This document shows, piece by piece, positions 59,731 through 64,000 of a stretch of DNA of 64,000 nucleotides (positions are counted from its first letter, which is position 1; each line of letters opens with the position of its first letter). The notes beneath the pieces were generated by a model, which did no database searches, was not told the DNA's origin, and saw only the letters and a list, made by a program, of their open reading frames with translations. A program made the translations under genes and the position numbers. Source of the stretch: Leucaena leucocephala (taxonomy: Eukaryota > Streptophyta > Magnoliopsida > Fabales > Fabaceae); NCBI GenBank assembly GCA_037074615.1, contig CM073542.1, positions 19,918,001 through 19,982,000 of the forward strand, given 5' to 3'.

Positions 59731-61501
59731 GGTAGAAGAAATGAGGAAGAAAACGAAGGGTGTAAGGACATGATTGTGTGGTCGAAGTCGAATACGAAGG
59801 TAAGATGAAGAAGAAGGTGGTGATGATGAGGACGTGTTTGTGAGTCTTATTTTGGCAACATTGATAATGAGAGGAGACTGAGGAGGAGGGAGAAGAAGCA
59901 CACGTGGTTGAGCTGCGTAGTGTGAGGGAGACTCGCGTGCGACCCTTTTGTTCGGTGGTACAAAGAAAATTGACGTCGCTAGCTGCGCATGAGAACGCGG
60001 GTTTTTGTTTCTCGTAGAAATTACATCTAATTACCCAAATTTTATATAATTTATAATTTTAACTTTAAAGTAGGAGACAATTTGGCTGCGGAGAGGTGAG
60101 GGTGTAATGTAGAATTTTGCAAGCTTTCAAAAATATATCAATATCAATATATAATGTAAAATTTATAGTAAGTCATAGTTCCTATTAGTGATTCGCTTAA
60201 ATTACCACTTTGAGCAATGCTTGAAGATTTATGTTTGCTTTTTGTCCTATATTTAGTTTTATAAATATTTCTTGGTTACGTTTTCACTTTCTAGCGAATT
60301 TACTCAAGAAATAAATGCAATTGGAATTAAATTTAGATCTAATGTTATTTTTTTCAAATAAAATTATAATTTGTGTACTTTTAAATTATTCAAATATGAA
60401 AATACGTAAAATATTAAGTTCATTATTATTTATACGTTTAATGATGGCATTCATTTTATCCATATGTATATTAGTTTAATTTACACCCTGTCTTAATAAA
60501 TTATATAATTTTATATTATTATTAAAAATTATTTATTCTTTTACTAACAAGATTATAATAAAAATATAAAATTCATGTATAATTTATTCCCTTCTGGTTA
60601 TATTGGCTAAATTTTGAACTTTATGTCTCAAAAACTTCCCATTCTTTAAAACTTTATGATAAATCTCACATAAACTCTTACATTTATATATGAATATCTC
60701 TCATATAATAAGTTCTATTCATTATTTATTTTTATATAATTTAAAATTTAAGAGGATTATATACATATAAATCAAAATTTGCATAGGTTATATGTACATA
60801 AAAATAACATTGATAATTGGAAATTATCTATACTTTAGGTGATTTATTATTAAATTTTAGATGCTAAAGAAGTTATTTATACAATGCTCAAGGTTAAATA
60901 TCATTTGCCCTTGTCTCTTTGGATGCCAATCTAGACACATGTATTTGCTTATTATATAATGTTATATATTAAATATAGATATTTTTTTAATATATATTTA
61001 AATCTTAATTTGTTACGTTATAAGAATTAGTTTATTTCACTATACAACATCTCATTGGTTCTTTAGATTAATTATTTATATTAAAAAAAGAGAGTATAAT
61101 ACATGAAAAGTGTAGTTATCTAACTTTTGTATATAAATTAGAAAAAATTCCAAAAAAATACTAATTAAATTCTAAAATTTTAAATAAATTTATTTATCAC
61201 ACTTTATAACTATTGATTATTCTTAAAAGCAAATAATAACATATTTTTATAATAATTACTGATTTAGGATTTTAAAATTTAAGTGATTTTTGTTTGGATT
61301 TTCCCTAGATATTAACACTTGTGACATTTTAACATTCAAAGAATTTAATTGTGACTTTCATGGATAATCACTCCTATTTTTTTCTCATTAACTCCCCATT
61401 CATGGATTGAGTTATTAGGTGCGTGAACATTCACATGTACAGTATACTATCACTAGAGATACATTGTACTCTATTATATTAGTATTTAATGATTTCAGGC
61501 T
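59731..61501. other. Spacer upstream of GT90 gene
   Basis: 59731-60010 is the leader/promoter side of the GT90 gene (minus) and is relatively GC-rich. 60010-61500 is AT-rich without a recognised gene. Confidence 0.45.
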
Positions 61502-61509
61502 TATAAATA
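61502..61509 (+). promoter_or_regulatory. TATA box-like site with no adjacent gene
   Basis: TATAAATA in the setting TTATAAATAGAAGCCCTCC is a good match to plant core promoters. The next recognised start codon is about 1.17 kb downstream (SKP1-like, 62679), which has its own closer TATA box. It could be a leftover promoter or drive a non-coding or 5'-intron-containing transcript. Confidence 0.4.
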
Positions 61510-61579
61510 GAAGCCCTCCTCCTCAAAATCTTATATAAGCAAACGCACTTAAGAAGTCTTAAGGTAAATTAGAAGATCT

Positions 61580-61599
61580 CCCCCCCCCCCCCCCCCCCC
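61580..61599 (+). repeat. C20 homopolymer
   Basis: An uninterrupted run of 20 C, about 70 bp after the TATA-like site, in otherwise AT-rich DNA. Such runs can form G-quadruplex or i-motif structures, and their length is easily miscalled. Confidence 0.9.
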
Positions 61600-61974
61600 G
61601 GTTTCTATCCAAAATTTCTTCCAAGATTGCTTGTTTCAAACTCATGTTTTGACAAGTAAAACAAAAGCAAAGCACGTTCACTATCATGCCACTATCTTGT
61701 GAGTGCTCATCACCCTTCTTTGTTTTCAAGTTTTTAGAATTTCCTATTTTTCATGCTACTTTTTCAAGTGTAGCATGTTCGGCATATTCATGCTTATAAG
61801 ATTTTGTTCTTAATTTCTTTTCCTTCAGTATTTAATATAAAATTCATTTAATTAATTTATGTAGATTAAAAAAATTAATTAAGTTAATTAATATCTCTAA
61901 GATATTTTAATCATCATCTTTAACTCTATTGTTGAAGAAGTATCAATAAGAGTAATTTAAAAAAAATAAATAAG

Positions 61975-62425
61975 TACAAAAAATAAGTATTATATTTAGA
62001 ATCAAGATCAATTCTCTAATTATATCTTATATTTTAAAAAATGAAATGAAAAAACTAATTGATAAATCCCTATACTTTCAGGGTGCTTTTAATATATATA
62101 TATAACACGTAACAAAAAAATAAGTATTATATTTAGAATTAAGATTAATTTTTTAATTATATCCTATATTAATTTTTATATTTTAAAAAATGAAATGAAA
62201 AAACTAATTGATAAATCCCTATACTTTCAGGGTGCTTTTAATATATATATATATATATATATATAACATGTAACAAAAAATAAATATTATATTTATAATC
62301 AAGATCGATTTTTTAATTATGTCCTATATTAATTTTTATATTTTAAAAAATAAAATGAGAAAACTAATTGATAAATCCCAATACTTTCAGGGTGCTTTTA
62401 ATATATATATATATATATATATATA
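61975..62425 (+). repeat. About 150-170-bp unit in three tandem copies
   Basis: ACTAATTGATAAATCCCTAT then ACTTTCAGGGTGCTTTTAAT followed by a TA run occurs three times (near 62055, 62193 and 62361). Each copy is preceded by the AAGTATTATATTTAGAATCA type block, which is part of the dispersed AT-rich repeat. TA runs of 5-13 units separate copies. Confidence 0.85.
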
Positions 62426-62598
62426 GTTTATTAATAAACTTTTGAATCCTTATTATAAAATTAAAATTTAAAAAAAACGGCTTTTATCTTTTCCTTAAAT
62501 TTTAAATTAAAATTTCATATCTTAAATATAAATCTTCATACTTATCTTTATCCTCATAAATATATCTCAAAGTTAAAAACTCTCCGAGATTATTATAT

Positions 62599-62606
62599 TA
62601 TAAATA
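62599..62606 (+). promoter_or_regulatory. TATA box of SKP1-like gene
   Basis: TATAAATA, 73-80 bp before the chosen ATG at 62679, in the usual range for a plant core promoter with a short leader. Confidence 0.6.
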
Positions 62607-62678
62607 AAGGAATATACAGTGCATGGTTGTGAAAAATATTCAGAGTTTTTTGTTCCCTCCTCAGCCCTTGACGAAACG

Positions 62679-63161
62679 ATGGCTTCATCAGTTAAGAATA
62701 TAACGGTCATGAGCAGCGAAGGCGACGAGTTCAAGATGACGGTTGGCGCGGCGAAGCAATCGGAGCTATTGAAACGCATGCTGGAGGACTGTCCCATCGT
62801 CGTCGGCAAAGTCCCATTGTACGATGTGAACACTCCAACATTGGTGAAAATTATGGAGTATTGCCAGAAGCACGCCGACTACGAGGCAGCGGCTGGCGGA
62901 TCCTTCAGGGCGGCGGAACTGAAGGCGTGGGACGCTGAGTTTGTGAAGGAAGAGATGGATATGGTGCTGAATATTTTAGTGGGAGCTAGTTTTCTGGAAA
63001 TCAAAAGCTTGATTGATCTGGGTTATGAGACTATGGCGGAGATGATTAAAGAGCAAAGCTTGGAGCAGATCCAACAGATTTTTGGTGTAGAGAATAATAA
63101 TGATGATGAAAAACAACAAGAGGAAATTCGTCAACAGAATCAGTATCAAGTGCCCTTTTGA
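62679..63161 (+). CDS. SKP1-like protein, divergent C-terminus
   Basis: Intronless gene of 160 residues. The Met at 62679 (MASSVKNITVMSSEGDEFKM) is chosen over an in-frame one at 62619 because it matches the family start and leaves a leader after the TATA box. The N-terminal BTB/POZ-like fold is seen (VPLYDVNTPTLVKIMEYCQK), then WDAEFVKEE and NILVGASFLEIKSLIDLGYE as in SKP1/ASK proteins, which link CUL1 to F-box proteins. The usual IKGKTPEEIR segment reads IKEQSLEQIQ, and the usual PEEEEEVRRENQWAFE end reads as DEKQQEEIRQQNQYQVPF. The Trp that contacts F-box proteins is thus replaced by Tyr and the last residues changed. It is likely a fast-evolving ASK paralogue; whether it forms an SCF complex is uncertain. 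Confidence 0.9.
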   Translation: MASSVKNITVMSSEGDEFKMTVGAAKQSELLKRMLEDCPIVVGKVPLYDVNTPTLVKIMEYCQKHADYEAAAGGSFRAAELKAWDAEFVKEEMDMVLNILVGASFLEIKSLIDLGYETMAEMIKEQSLEQIQQIFGVENNNDDEKQQEEIRQQNQYQVPF

Positions 63162-63280
63162 TCCTAACTTCGTTGATCTTACTTGATACATTTCTTTTGT
63201 ATTTCAAACATTAAATTTAATATATCAATGAAGGAATGGTTATCAAGAGTTTTTTTTTTTAATGTTAACGTTTAAAATTT

Positions 63281-63599
63281 TAGACCGTTTGATTCTTTAT
63301 TCCTAGAATAATTTTTCATTTTTTAAAACTACCCTAATAAAATAAAAATTAAAAATAGAATCAAACAATTTTTACCTGTTTTCTTCTTCTTGTTTTTTTT
63401 TTTTACTATGTTCTCCCAATGTGTTATTTCCCTAATTTCCACAATAAGTGATTAAAAAAGTTACCCAATTTTAAGAAAAATTATTTCAAATAAATTTTTT
63501 ATTCTTTTAAATATGATTTTTTAGAATAATAGATCTGAAAAATATTTCATAAAACTACTTTAAAAACAAAAAATTCAAAATAGAATCAAACAAGGCCTA
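63281..63599. mobile_element. hAT-like MITE (about 319 bp)
   Basis: The left end TAGACCGTTTGATTCTTTAT and the right end in reverse complement TAGGCCTTGTTTGATTCTAT match, and both continue into TTTTTAAA-rich arms. A partial internal copy (AAAATAGAATCAAACAATTT) lies near 63350. It sits about 120 bp after the SKP1-like stop codon. Confidence 0.6.
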
Positions 63600-64000
63600 A
63601 TGTTTATATATTTTTTAATAAAAATAAAGGCATTAAGAGAATTAAAACTATATACTCTATAAAATTAAAAGATCAAAATGAAACTTTATATGATAATTAA
63701 TGGAAATTATAATTCCAGTAAACCTAAGCTTTCTCAACACTTTTCTTGACAAAGCTAAAAACAAAAGCTTCACTAATTTGAAAATCTCTTATATTTAAGA
63801 TGAATAAAATAGTATTTTGATGTATACAATTTAAAAAATATATAAATTTAATAAATAAAATAAGATATTATTTTAATGTAACATCTAATATTTTAATTTT
63901 ATTTATAATATCTTCAATACTTTTATATTATTTTTTTATGCATCTAATACCAATTCGATTACAATCCATCTAATAAATTATAAATTAATATCTCAACTAA
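63600..64000. other. AT-rich right edge
   Basis: No gene recognised. It holds part of a dispersed AT-rich repeat copy (about 63790-63910). Confidence 0.4.

Overview
The window is nuclear DNA of a dicot-type flowering plant. Its genes carry GT-AG introns, they are separated by very AT-rich spacers, and the protein families include plant-specific ones: a DYW-type PPR protein, a D53/SMXL repressor, a plant U-box/ARM E3 ligase, a DUF868 relic and a plant mobile domain relic. Inverted-repeat transposons fill much of the space between genes. No bacterial, viral or CRISPR-like system is present. The species cannot be fixed from the sequence alone.

Region by region. 1-1.75 kb: the 5' part of a SelT-like (selenoprotein T homologue, Cys form) gene on the minus strand, with its last exon beyond the left edge. 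2.4-3.7 kb: a long-inverted-repeat element carrying a broken copy of a DUF868 gene. 4.05-8.49 kb: a Pack-MULE with about 590-bp inverted repeats, a near-perfect 9-bp target duplication, and a captured intron-bearing piece of an AMBRA1-like WD40 gene. 8.8-14.3 kb: tandem repeats followed by a decayed MuDR-type transposase and a decayed plant mobile domain gene, all on the plus strand. 15.6-18.3 kb: an intact intronless DYW-PPR gene (minus). 20.7-22.3 kb: two related MITE-like elements. 22.42 kb: a tRNA-Ala(UGC). 22.7-23.4 kb: a truncated UTP15 pseudogene. 26.2-31.2 kb: a five-exon U-box/ARM-repeat E3 ligase gene (plus). 36.1-40.6 kb: a three-exon SMXL (D53-like) gene (minus). 43.9-45.3 kb: a 21-bp minisatellite. 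47-47.6 kb: a foldback element. 56.1-59.7 kb: a six-exon GT90 (rumi/KDELC-type) O-glucosyltransferase-like gene (minus). 62.7-63.2 kb: a divergent SKP1-like gene (plus).

The genes do not form an operon or an obvious cluster. Two ubiquitin-related genes (U-box E3 and SKP1-like) and one SCF target type (SMXL) happen to lie in the same 40 kb, but nothing shows that they work together. The most notable biological point is the SMXL protein. It keeps its EAR motif and overall layout, but the conserved R-G-K-T degron/P-loop motif reads R-R-K-T, which may alter hormone-triggered turnover. The most notable genomic points are the two separate inverted-repeat elements carrying host gene fragments and the 21-bp minisatellite that keeps several frames open on both strands.

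Exon borders were placed by hand from GT-AG sites and reading phase. Family names rest on recognition of conserved motifs, not on a database search.
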